Below are positions 48,558-59,887 of a DNA stretch of 64,000 nt, one piece after another (the first letter of the stretch is position 1; each line of letters begins with the position of its first letter). Source of the stretch: Thunnus maccoyii (lineage: Eukaryota; Chordata; Actinopteri; Scombriformes; Scombridae); assembly GCF_910596095.1 (NCBI RefSeq), contig NC_056533.1, positions 35,748,662 to 35,812,661 on the forward strand. Direction: 5' to 3'. The notes below the pieces were generated by a model, which was not told the origin of the DNA, did no database searches, and saw only the letters and a program-made list of their open reading frames with translations. A program made the position numbers and the translations under genes.

Positions 48558-49578
48558 ATGCAGAGCTCCAGGCTGCTCAGCGGCGCGCTCCTCTGCGCAC
48601 TGATGCTGCTCTCCAGCGCTGCTGGAGCCGAAGTGTTGGACACCGAGTCCGAAGAGGAGCTGAGTCCCAGAGCCCTGCGGGACTTTTACCCGAAAGGTCC
48701 GAATCTGACCAGTGAGAAGCAGCTGGTAAGATTTTTACATCTGCACTCCTCCTGCACGGCATGGATGCAAAAAAGACGAAGTGACTTTATTTTTTTTCTG
48801 CAAAAGCCAGAAAAGCTTCTTTAGTTTTATCATTTTATCAGATCAAATGTCAACTATTTTTTCTTTTAATCATAATTTCAGTGATGTGTTAAATAAAGAC
48901 TAAAGATATGAATACTGAACTCCAGTCTTTGGACCAAACTCAGTTCAGAAAAGCATTAATTTAATGATTTTCTCTAGTACTTCTATAACTTCTGTCTGCT
49001 GCATTTGTCACTTTATCTCATCTATTTGTGTCATTTTAAACAAAATACAACAGTTTTATATAAATATTCTGCAAATACAAAGGTGATTTACCGCCACTCA
49101 AATTATTAAATTGTTAATATCAACAGACAGATGTGTTATTTTATGTCCAGGCTGTGATCTTTTTGTTGCGCTTTCGTTAATTACGCACATGGCACAATTC
49201 TGGATATTTTCTGTTCTTTCCTGAAAACACAGTCATGAAGCACTTTTGCTTTATTTTTATCTGTTCTCTGTCAGCTCGGAGCTCTCCAAGAAGTTCTTGA
49301 AAAGCTGCAGGCTAAACGACTGCCAATGTGGGAAAAGAAATTTGGCCAAGTCCCAACGGTACCTCACCACACTTCAAACACTCTACTGTATTGATTGATT
49401 TTTGTATTGATGCATGTCGCAGCGGATAGAAATGAATCGAGCCTCTTGTCTTGTTGCTTCTGTCTCTCAGTGTGATGTCGGGGAGCAGTGCGCGGTGAGG
49501 AAAGGCGCTCGGATCGGGAAGATGTGCGACTGTCCCCGGGGAGCTTTCTGCAACTTTTTCCTGCTGAAGTGCTTATGA
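48558..49578 (+). CDS. cartpt: CART prepropeptide, canonical type (3 exons, 119 aa)
   Basis: Complete precursor of the secreted neuropeptide CART. Exons: 48558-48725 (donor gtaaga), 49275-49358 (acceptor tctgtcag, donor gtacct), 49471-49578 (acceptor ctctcag, TGA stop). All junctions are phase 0, as in the minus-strand paralogue. Residues 1-23 (MQSSRLLSGALLCALMLLSS...) form the signal peptide. An acidic pro-region with SPRALRDFYP follows. The processing sites K70-R71 and K77-K78 lie in AKRLPMWEKKFGQVP, so both long and short mature peptides are possible. Six cysteines are at C85, C91, C103, C105, C111 and C118, with the core CAVRKGARIGKMCDCPRG and C-terminal Leu, all as in other vertebrate CARTs. 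An in-frame ATG at 48537 could add 7 residues (MQPRTGN); I prefer 48558 because it puts the hydrophobic segment near the N-terminus. Paralogue number is not assigned. Confidence 0.97.
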
Positions 49579-49886
49579 GCCTCGTCGGATCTGAATGTAG
49601 CATTGAGATGCGCAAAAAAACAAAAAAAAAAAACTGTCACTCGATTCCTTTGTAATTACTGTCATATTTTTATGATAACGCTGAGGAGCAGGTGGTGACT
49701 GCCTCACCCTTACGAAAAAGAACTATAGTAGTTCTATGATATGAATATATATTTTAGTATATTAAACATAACAGGTCAGGAGATGGAAATACCGTAAAGA
49801 ACCATAAGATTGCTGTAAATATTCAGAGCCACTTTATGTCTGTAGGAAACTCACAGGATTATTGTTGTGATGTGATAATAGGAGCT

Positions 49887-50072
49887 AATAAATAACCCAT
49901 AATACACAATAAACTCACCTGAGAACCACATACACTACAAAGTCTCGACAGCAATATTATGGGAATATTATAGTGATTCTTCGTTTGGGCAAATCCAAAA
50001 TCTGTCTTTCTGAACTTGAACTATTTTGTTGAAGATGAATGTCTGTGTATGACTCATGATTATAAGAATAAA
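49887..50072 (+). terminator. Candidate poly(A) signals of the plus-strand CART gene
   Basis: AATAAA occurs at 49887-49892, 49908-49913 and 50067-50072, giving possible 3' UTRs of about 330-510 nt. Confidence 0.5.
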
Positions 50073-50261
50073 CTGTGGATCATGTTTTGTTTTGTAAAGC
50101 AGCGGAGTGACGGCGTCTTCTTTTCAAAAAAAAAAATGCAGGCGCCACAAAGGCCAGTGCGCCTGGAATGAGTTATATAACGCGCATGTTTTATTGTTGT
50201 TGTTGTTTTTTAATGATAATCAGAAGGAGCTCAGTCAATAGCACTATTTCAACAGTGACGT

Positions 50262-50291
50262 ATGTGTGTGTGTGTGTGTGTGAGAGAGAGA
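50262..50291. repeat. (GT)n/(GA)n microsatellite
   Basis: GT array followed directly by GA units, about 200 bp past the CART 3' end. Confidence 0.85.
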
Positions 50292-50449
50292 GGTCTGTGA
50301 CGTCACACCGCCACGCAGCTCCATTGACAATAACAGTGTGACTCTGCGCCAAAACACTCCGAGCCTCCCATTCACTGACAGCAGAGCAGCTTCAGGCTTG
50401 ATGGGTTTGATTCATGTGCATGAAAGGAGCTAAATTAAGAGTTAGATTG

Positions 50450-51290
50450 ACCTAAAACGGAAAATATGACAACAATATATCATCTTTTAAAGAAGCCTCT
50501 AATGAAAAAATATGCAGAAAAAACTCACAAAAGTCCCCCTGCAGTCAAAAATGCGTTTTGCTTTTGTTATTTCAGTTGGATGTTTGAGCTTCTCTGTGCA
50601 GAATGATGTATGTGCAGAGTTTGTTTTCACAATCATCTGCTGAAGGAGGAAAGTTTCTGTGTGTTCACCTTAAATCTGAGGTAAAAATGTGGGCGTATAA
50701 GCATGATTAGTGACATCACAACCAGTCTGGAACCAATCAGTATGCAACTATTGAAGCCTCCAGTGCACAAACACTGAGAATGGACTTTTGTCAATGAAGA
50801 AGGAGCAGTTCAACTTATGAAATGAAGAACATTAGATGTCATTTTCAGGATTTTAATGAGATAATTTCACTTATATGTGAAAAAACTAGATTATGATTAT
50901 CATTATGCAAAGTAGAGTGTTTTATATACATCTTAAAAACATGTCTGGAGGGGATTTAAGCTTTAAAGTCATCCTGCATTCAGAAATGTGTTTTTCTTCT
51001 TGGTCCTTCACATGGATGTTGTTCTTCTTCTCTGTACAGAATGATTTATGTGCAGAGTTTGTTTTCACACTCATCTGCTGACGGAGGAAAGTTTCTCGGT
51101 GTTCACCTTAAATCACCTTAAAACAAGTGTGATGTGACGCAGTTCTCAGCCTCCACTGCTGAGACTTTACAGTGACGTAGGAGACACTTAAACGTTTGAA
51201 ATGAGAAGTATTTGCATATATATAGATTATGAATTTTCAATGAAGAGGAAGGTGTAAATGTCATTTTAAAGATTTATAACCTGGTGAGCC
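50450..51290. repeat. Tandem duplication of about 438-bp unit
   Basis: The block gaatgatgtatgtgcagagt, then ttgttttcacaatcatctgc and gttcaccttaaatc, at about 50602-50680 recurs at about 51040-51112 with few changes. Flanking blocks (gtcattttcaggattttaat / gtcattttaaagatttataa) repeat in the same order. Probably a repeat-derived local duplication. Confidence 0.65.
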
Positions 51291-51304
51291 CTGCTGGGTT
51301 AAAG

Positions 51305-51567
51305 CAGTGGTTCCCAACCTGAGGGTCAGATGGGTCCTTGAGTGTTTAAAGGGATAATAAAGAATAAAATATTTCTGTTACACAAAATTACACTTCACTA
51401 CAATCACTTTTCTTTAAACACATACTGCACTTTAATGGTTTAAGGCTCTAAAAATCCTTCAAATAGAGAAGTCAATAGAAAAGATCTGTTTCTGGTTGAA
51501 CTTCTCCTGCTTCTTATCATGTAAGGTCACAAGGAGACACTTTAATTTTAAGGGTTTTGAACCACTG
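51305..51567. mobile_element. hAT-type MITE with CAGTGGTT ends
   Basis: Starts CAGTGGTTCCCAACC and ends GGGTTTTGAACCACTG, inverted ends of the Charlie/hAT type. No clear 8-bp duplication was seen at the flanks. Confidence 0.55.
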
Positions 51568-51660
51568 GCCACAGGAGTTAAACCACCAACCATGCAACAC
51601 AATGTCCCCGGTTCACATCTGGATGAGGACCTCCAATGCATGTACAATCGTTTTACGTAG
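51556..51660 (+). mobile_element. Degraded tRNA-derived SINE fragment
   Basis: Contains aaccaccaaccatgcaacac, aatgtccccggttcacatct (degraded B-box) and gaggacctccaatgcatgta. These match the order of a common fish tRNA-SINE head. No intact A box or tRNA fold is seen. Confidence 0.5.
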
Positions 51661-52984
51661 TACAATCATTTGTGGCACACAGACAACTGACACTGTAAAG
51701 CCATTTCACAAGTACAACCAAAATAACACTGAAATGGAGTTAGTCAACTATTGGATTCAACTAATAATCCGTCTCCGCTGAACATTTACTGATTGAAATG
51801 ATTCCTTTCAGTTCCCTGTATTAATATTTTACGTGACTCCCGGGCAGCATCATCATCATACAACAACATCACTGTGTTTATCTCTCATCCAGCCTTCCTC
51901 TCTCTCACCTGTCAGCAACCATCAATAGGCTAATGCAGAGGAGACGACAACAAAATGATGACTTAGTCTGTTTTTGCTTAGCCATGTGTTGAAGTCAACA
52001 TGGACCCAGAGGCAGACTGTACTTTGTGATGTCGATCATGTTTGTCCTGTTATTTTCCTTTACAAGCTGTTATCATCATTAATATTCACTGACAGGTGGA
52101 TGGAGTCTCTCAGGCTCTGAAACATGAAGGACAGAAACTCTATTGTCGCTCTTGAATATTAAGTTCATTCATCGGGAATAATTTCTCACAGAGCCTGAAA
52201 TTATCTCAAATGACTTCGCATAAAACTGTTCAACCTCTATAAAGTGGGAACAGACAGATAATTGTATGGTTTGATGTATAAAATATAGTTTCACCTGTTT
52301 GAACAAAAGTGATTTTTGCTCTGCAAGGACATTAATAGCAATCAGTGGTCCAACACTCTGGTCCAGATGTTTTACTAACTATCAGCCAGATTATCATAAA
52401 GTTTGACATTCTTGGCCACCAGAAGATGACTCCTAATCATTTTAGTGTCGTTCTATGCAACACATGCGTACTGAGCACATTCACGACATCCAAGATGAAC
52501 ATTTTGGACACTCTGTGACCTTTCTTGTAGTGTCACCATCAGGTGAATTTTCAGCTTTTACACAAGTGTGCTAATTAAATTTGTTGTGGATATTCACAGT
52601 CGACCATTACATGAACCAATCTTTCGTCTGCGGCTGCCCTCAGGCCAAACCTTCCGCTGTATTAAGAGAAAATAATGAGTAAGTTACCATTAGTGTCATG
52701 GTGTTTACTGCAGCATACTGTATGTTACAATGACCAGCTAAAAATGAAAACAATATGTTCCAAATATGAGAAAAAGCAGCTAATGAACCAACTACACATA
52801 TTAAACACTGAACACTCACTAATCTTACATTTACAACGTAGGCACAAATATATAAAACATACTTACATATTATCTATGCACATAACCTTGTATACTGCCA
52901 AATGATACTTGATACTGTGTCTGAACTCTATGTGAACTGCAAGTCTTCATAACAATTAGACATATAAAACACTTCCATCAAAGG

Positions 52985-53345
52985 AACTACGTCCATTTGG
53001 ATCATTGAACTCTCCTCCAGCTCCAACCTTTGGTCAAAGCATCATCTTTGTACACAAGGTAATTAAAGGATATGGCCGGAGATATTTTAGATTTTTCTTA
53101 CTGTCAACAAATCTCATAAAAAGACAGAAACCAACAATGTGTTAGTCTGTCTCTCAATACTTTTGACTTCCCTACCCCATCCCTACTACATGGACACTGT
53201 CGTCTTTATCAAACGTTACAACAGGAAGGTTTGTTGGGGATTATTTTCAGTGGCAGATGAATCCACATTTGGTGCTCTGGTGAGTATTTCTGGCAGCAGG
53301 ATGGTTTACTGTGCTGTTGGATTGAGACAAAATAAACTGCAGAGT
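52985..53345. mobile_element. 'cttactgtcaacaaatctc' repeat, copy 2
   Basis: Contains ggatatggccggagatattt, ttttcttactgtcaacaaat and gtctgtctctcaatactttt. The middle block is shared with 29125-29160. A common teleost repeat whose ends are unclear. Confidence 0.45.
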
Positions 53346-53682
53346 GTGTGATACATCAAGCTTTAGATACACACATAATGCTTGTTAGTATTGTCACTCA
53401 TCATGGTTGGTTTTGGTCTTTTCATGGGATTCATTGAAAAGAAGACAAATATAGAATATCACCAGACATATACACTACTTGGACTACTTGTATCCTGTTT
53501 ACAGCTCTACCTGTATATGAACACGGTATGTTGTTGTCCATTGGTTGTATTCTATATATGTGTATCTATTTTTTCACCTGCTTGCTTGCACATAACAGTA
53601 ATATGTTTATGTTTAATTATCTTTGTTCAGCTTTGTTGTCCATGTGTATCTGCTGGGGTCAAATTCCTTGGATGCATAAACA

Positions 53683-53722
53683 CACTTGGCCAATAAAGTT
53701 GATTCTGATTCTGATATACTTT
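53683..53722 (+). mobile_element. Retrotransposon 3' tail (ttggccaataaagttgattc)
   Basis: acttggccaataaagttg followed by a (ATTCTG)n tail, a frequent ending of fish non-LTR retrotransposons. The upstream T-rich ORF (53382-53696) may be degraded retroelement sequence, but no conserved domain was seen. Confidence 0.55.
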
Positions 53723-55046
53723 ATAATATTCATGGTCCACAGAGGATAAACCATGTTGATTTTGGTGAAATCAAGGAGGAAGTTCACACGGTTAAAAGTT
53801 AGTAACCTACGGAGACCTCAAAGCCGATCTTGAAACAATATGTTGTGTTCACATTATCAAGTGCCAACAAAATAATTTACTATGACTCAGTCTCCTTCTG
53901 AATCATTCAGCCTGCACACATGTGCACACAGCTACATCAGAACGTAGGGAAATCATTAAAAAAAAGTTTTACCATGAAAATTTCACCATGAATGCATGTT
54001 TTCGATTGTGTAAATGCCTGTAAAACAAGCAGTGACCCAAGTGTTATTGGTGGATATTGTATAGAAACATCAGCAGTGCTCAGCAGCTGTTCAAAATATG
54101 TTCACACTTTTAAAAAACTTGCTGCTAGTTGATAACTATCAGTGCTTTAGACATTTTTTTAAGTCAATCATACTTTTCTTTGAAGATATTTATCAAAACC
54201 TCACAGGTTCTTGTGGTTTGTCATGTGATCTGCAAAGTGAGATGATAAAATACTTTAACATTTAACATTTTTGCTGTTGATATGTGAAAACTGAACTCCA
54301 GTCTTGGTATTTTTTGCATGTTTTAAATACCGCTGATGGATTGAATGCTCATCTATAGATCGAGAAAATCCCACTGCTTTCTGTAATGAAACCCTTTCAC
54401 AAACTATTGGACAAACAGAAACATTCGGGGGGGAGGGGGTTTGCCTGACAATAAGACTGTTTATCTTGTTTCCTGAGCTGCAATACTTTCTCCAGACAGC
54501 GAGGATTTGTCATCGATTCCTTGGGGAATCACCTCCAATTCCAATAGAGATTGCATGTGTGGATAAGGGCTTTTTTCACTCGTCGAGACAGTTCAAACCT
54601 GCAGCGATTGCCCATCGGAAGAAATGTTTGTTTGTGTGTGTGATAATTTGACAGAGAAGTAAAGAATGACAGATCGAGATGGTGACGGAAACACAGAGAA
54701 ATCGAAAGAGAGAGGAAAGAGGCGGCGGATGATTGAGAGCGTGATGGATGGAGACACAGAGACAAATGATACAGTCTGAAACAGAGAGATTGTCTGTCTG
54801 AGAGTGACATTGTTGGGTATAAACCGCTCAATACATCAACACCAGGCAAAGCTCGAGGCAGTTAAGCTGATTTATAACATACAAACACTAATATGTGAAC
54901 ACCTGCACACTGAGCCCCACCTGACTTTACTCTGCTACTGCTATTTAACTCATTTTTACTCTCCAATAAAGGAAAGAAATGATAATATAATATTAAATAA
55001 AAGCGAACAGAGTCCAGTCTTCTGTGTGGAGAACAGAAAACCTTCT

Positions 55047-55297
55047 TTAACCCTCCTGTTGTCTTCCCGTCAACCATGCAACTTTTGTCCTCCCGGGTCA
55101 ATTTTGACTCGGGAGGACAAAAGTCCACAGATATTATAAATTTTAATAAACTACCCAAAATTCAATGAAAGTAGCGATCATTACTTTTACTTGCAAAGTG
55201 TGTGGTATCAGGCAATTAGATGAAAGAAATCCATATTTCTGATATAAAAACATTTGAAAACGGGTCAAATTTGACCCGAGGACAACAGGAGGGTTAA
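55047..55297. mobile_element. TTAA-flanked MITE (ccctcctgttgtc ends), piggyBac-like
   Basis: TTAA at 55047-55050 and 55294-55297 bracket inverted ends CCCTCCTGTTGTC and GACAACAGGAGGG. An internal perfect 15-bp palindrome (ACTTTTGTCCTCCCG at 55081-55095 and its complement at 55110-55124) lies near the left end. Right end gggtcaaatttgacccgagg is typical of the fish family. Confidence 0.85.
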
Positions 55298-57000
55298 AGC
55301 ACAAGAGTGTGTCAATCAATACCTCAAAGACCCACAAAGTACCAGAAAGTCTTTCAAAAAAGTACCATGAAGCACCATGAAAACATAAAATCAACAAAGT
55401 ATATCACACAGAATAATAAAGTACCAGAAATTATACTGTAAAGTCTGTAGTTTGTGATATTTGTACACTTTATTAGTTTCAGTGGAAGTGTTTGGTACAG
55501 TAGTTACGGCAGATTTTATGGTACTTTTGGGGTAAATTGTTTGTTTGTTTTTTAAACTTTGTGTTACAATGTACATTATGATTATTTGTTTTATGGTGGG
55601 AAACCTCTACAGCATGTTGGGTTTGTTGTAGTGTTTTTTTATATATATATATATCTCTGGTGGTACTTTAAAGTTGTTATTGCTTCACTGTGGTGATTAG
55701 AAGGAGCCTACCTGGGTGGTCCGGCTCTCTCAGGGGGGTAAACTGCAGTAATCACTGAGGACACTGCGATGACCCTTCAGAGGTGAGTGTCAGTGTTTAC
55801 ATCCACTGTTCCAACAGAGAGTTGCCCTCATTACTGTAACCAAAGAATCATCCTTATTATATTACATGTGATATAATTATGATTACAGATTTTTATATAA
55901 TATTCTAAGTGTTTAAAACAACTTTCTCAGTCCAACCCAAACGTTCATAATGACATAAAAACACTGCTGCCCTCTAGTGGAGACATCTGAGACCAACTCT
56001 GAAACCAAACTGATATGGAAACCAGTTTGGTCACAAACAATAAAGTAAATCCTTGATAACACTTTACAATGCATTTGTAAGCAGATATAAGTGCTTATTC
56101 ATGTATTTGTCAACAACTATAACTCCTCCTGTGGAAACTCAGTGGATGATTTTAAGTTATAGTTGCTGACAAATATTGTACATTAATAAACACTTTAAAA
56201 CATCCTTATATCTGCTCATAACTACAGTATAAAACCAACATTTACCAGGAATTTACTGTAATGGGTGTCAAAGGAGGATAATTTGAATATAATTTTACAT
56301 AATTTTTTTGTGTTTTACATCCAGAAATCCGTGCTTTGATGGGGCAGTCTTAAGGATAAATTGGATGATTCTATGAATTTACAAAAGAATACTGTATAAA
56401 ACAAGCCTTTATTTAAATTAGGTAATTTTAAGGTATTTCTTAAATGTTTTTCATTTTTTTGTGCAGATTTATACATTTGTTTAATGTTCTAGAAATATTT
56501 TTTAAAAAATTTTAAATTTTTATTTTACAACAGTTGGACTGTAAAAATGCAGATAATGTCTACAGTAAATATCTGTATTATTTTTTAAAAAATTCTCTGT
56601 AGAATAACTAAAGGTTTTTTTCCCGTTATTTGACGGTATGTGTTTGTTTTTTACATTTTTTTACATTAAATTTAAAGTTTTACTGTAAAAAAAAAAAGAG
56701 AAAGTTGCCTTAATTTTAAATTCAGTAATAGGATGTGTTTTTTTGTATTTTTACATAGAATTCAACATAATTTAACATTAAAGACCATTAAGTAATTGAA
56801 CAATCCTGTTAAAAAACTTTAATATTCCATTATATTAATTTGCAGATTACAGCCTTTATTTTATGGTGAATATTTTTATAAAAATAATTTACTGTGTTTT
56901 TATGGCATTTACACTTAACGTAGAAAAACAAAAAAAATGTAAAATAATAGAGTAAATTTCTGTGAAATAACTTTTTTAAACAGTGCATTATAGTGTGTTA
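55298..57000. other. AT-rich intergenic DNA with 'tttactgtaaaaa' style repeats
   Basis: No gene is supported. It holds a short (TA)n tract (about 55639-55652) and, from about 56220 to 56990, many degenerate tgtaaaaa/acagtaaat units of a low-complexity fish repeat. Confidence 0.5.
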
Positions 57001-57044
57001 TAATCCATTTGTTAAATGTTTATATTCAGCTCATAAATGCTTAA

Positions 57045-57385
57045 TAGGGGTGTTACTGAATCAAGATACTATGAGTCCCATTTTCTAATTAACAATGTAA
57101 GCTTCAGTCGTCCAAATGAGTCAAATCAAGTAGATATCTTTCAACGTTACAGTCTTTTTAGTGCCAAAGTTCCTCTTTTTGTTACTATACTTCCACCACA
57201 GCTCAACAGGGAAACACAAAGAGGGAATTTGATGCTAAAAAGACTGTAACTTTATAAGCTTCAGATAAACTGTGGACTTTGATGAGCATATTTGGCGGGG
57301 CTCTTTTAATGGTTAGTATGAACAGGAGGAATGATTACAGCAAGAAAAAACAGTTTCAATGTTCATTCGGGTACCTGACTGACTG
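57045..57385 (-). mobile_element. 'gggcaggttcacaatttttc'-family MITE, copy 2 (inverted)
   Basis: Contains tataagcttcagataaactg, tagtatgaacaggaggaatg, attacagcaagaaaaaacag and ttcaatgttcattcgggtac, the reverse complement of blocks near 42250-42300. Confidence 0.6.
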
Positions 57386-57853
57386 ACGTCAAGTGAGCTA
57401 AGCACCAACCACGTCACAGATCATATCATCGCTCAAGTTCAGATTGTCTAATGGAGTGAAAAACGACAATACAGTCTGAATGCACATTCCAGCTGACTGT
57501 GTTGATGAGGCCGAAGGCGTCCTGCTGATGTAAACAATAGCTTCTTGAAGGAGGTGGTGCATGAATGTCATTCAAATCACTCAGACTTAATCATTATTAT
57601 TATTTGATCCGGCACTGCTAACATCTATTTAACCGTTGATAATGAACAACACAGGTCAGTTGTGTCTAAACTTGCCAATTACAGGAAAAATTATGTGGCA
57701 GCGTTCAACGTACACATCTCAAGATTTCTTCAACTCTACTTGTCAAAAAAATTCCCCTCATTAAGTTGGTGATTAAAAAAGTATGAGGCTGTTATGAATT
57801 TGCTGGTTTCCTGCAGGAAGAAAACAAAATAACCTTTACTTGGTTAAATTATG

Positions 57854-57859
57854 TTTATT
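57854..57859 (-). terminator. Candidate poly(A) signal of cdkn2aip
   Basis: AATAAA on the minus strand about 2.0 kb past the cdkn2aip stop, with no clearer canonical signal in between. It would imply a 2-kb 3' UTR containing the MITE at 58675-58976. Weakly supported. Confidence 0.35.
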
Positions 57860-58674
57860 TATAAAATATATAGAAACAGGACCACTGGTGTAAACATACA
57901 GTAATATGGAACAGTGTGGATGTTCACACTTCAATGAAACCCTGTTCAATTTCAACCCAGACTGGAAAAAAACAGAAACAAACAAAAAAAAAAAACCCCA
58001 AACACACATCACAGCAGCACGTTACCCTCAAACACATCAGAACTTCACACATCATATTTAACAGCGTTCAAAAAAAGGAATCTGCTTAATTATGACTCCC
58101 CAGTATTTTCAACAAAGTGTGGGTCAAAGTGTTTTTTTTGTTTTGTTTTGTTTTTTTTAAATCAGTGAATTTAAATAATGGAATAAAATAAAAGCAGTAG
58201 CACTTGTGTATACAGTATGACGGCTGCTCTAGCTGGCCAGATACTGAAGAACATGAACACATCAACCTCTCTTCTGCACTGTAAAAAAATCAAACCGCTC
58301 GGCCGATCCTCTGTAGCGTTACCTTCCTGGTGTGTGTTGTAAGGATTTAAATCATTGGTCGGCAGATAACGTGATCTATTTAAATTAAAACTGGACTTTC
58401 TGGAGCTCCCCATTCAAACAGTCAGGAATGTCAGATTTCACCATCACACCCAACATTTTACTTTTACTTCAGTTTTACTGGCACCGAATAACTTCAGCAG
58501 GGTTCGGTGCTGTTCTATGAGAAGTGAGGTTTAAATGCAGGGAATGAAGTTCCAACCTGTTACAACAACACAACCCTTAAAACAGAAAAGGATTCACCGG
58601 CGCAATGACACAAATATTGATATCTGATATCCAACAGTTACTTTTAGTTGAAAAAAAATACAAATATCAAAGCA

Positions 58675-58976
58675 GAGCTGCAACGATTAATCGATACAAA
58701 GGAAATGAATCTGCAACTAACTGTATAATCGATTGATCATTAAAGTCATTGTTCAAGCAAAAATGCTTAACATTTGATGGTTCTTAAATGTGAAACTTTG
58801 CTGCTTTTCTTGGTCTTACATGATGATAAATTGAGTATTTTGGACTGTTAGTCGGAAATCATTTAAAGTCCTTGTGCTCTTCACTGTTTTCTGATGCTTT
58901 ACAGACCAAATGATTAATCAATTAATCAAGAAAATAAAGATGAATAGATGCTGAAAATAGCTGTTAGTTGCAGCAA
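58675..58976 (-). mobile_element. ATTAATCG-type MITE in the cdkn2aip 3' region
   Basis: Starts agctgcaacgattaatcgat and ends gctgttagttgcagcaa. Terminal inverted repeats are visible at both ends, and it is one of the better preserved copies. Confidence 0.7.
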
Positions 58977-59887
58977 GTAAAGACTGATCCTTCGTATTCA
59001 GCTATTTGTGTGTTCTGAACTGGTTTGAGCACCAGTTAAAGTCCATCGTGTTCAAAAAAAAAAAAAACAATCTTAGTGGCTGTTTTAGTTTAACCTCCAT
59101 CGTGCCGCCAAAACCTGTAATCTCGTAGCATAATCGCGTAATCTCATAGCATGACCGGTTATCAAAACTGTAAAAAAAAAAACTGGTGCATCCATCAACT
59201 GAACAGAGGCAATTATTAAAAAAAACAACAACAAAAAAACAAAGTAAAACAGGTGATTTACACTCAGTTAAACAACCAGAACAAAACCTGTGACGACGAG
59301 AATGAACAGAGGGGGGAATGTAGGTAAATCCTGATATGAGGTGATGGCCAAATTAGTTTTTTCCATTTTTTTTAAAAGGTTGGGACAAATAATCACACCA
59401 ATATAACGCGATATGTTCGATGACAGTACAGAGGCAGCTGCTTCTCTTTGCTTTAACTGAACTCATAACTTGTTTTGCTTGAATCCTCTTCCAGTTTATG
59501 ACTATTTAACTTTTAAATGATGAGTTTATGCTCAAACTCTCTGTTAAACTACTTGTTGTCTATAAAACTTTCTTGAAAATGTATTGAATACAGTATGTGA
59601 TTGATTCTTGTTTTTTTTTTTTTGCAGATTTAGGAGGATGTTTTCCTTGTTAGTGTGACACAGATGTGGTCATGTATCCCAGATGTTTCAGTTTTATGGG
59701 AATTGCATCATGATAGATAACGCTCTGAATGACTCGATGATTCCCGAGTCTAGTTATGATGTTCAGCTGCATAACAGTCTGGTCCCGACACAGTCATGAG
59801 TCCCTTCAGTAGCTCCGTTCAGTAAATGTCACCTGTCAGTGCTCCCGACGGGCATCACAGCAGGGCAAACGTCACAGTTTGTTCGCT

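Noticed and set aside
51600-51625. Possible tRNA gene (B-box-like ccggttcacatctgg)
   Set aside because: No A box, anticodon stem or cloverleaf fits; best explained as a decayed tRNA-derived SINE.
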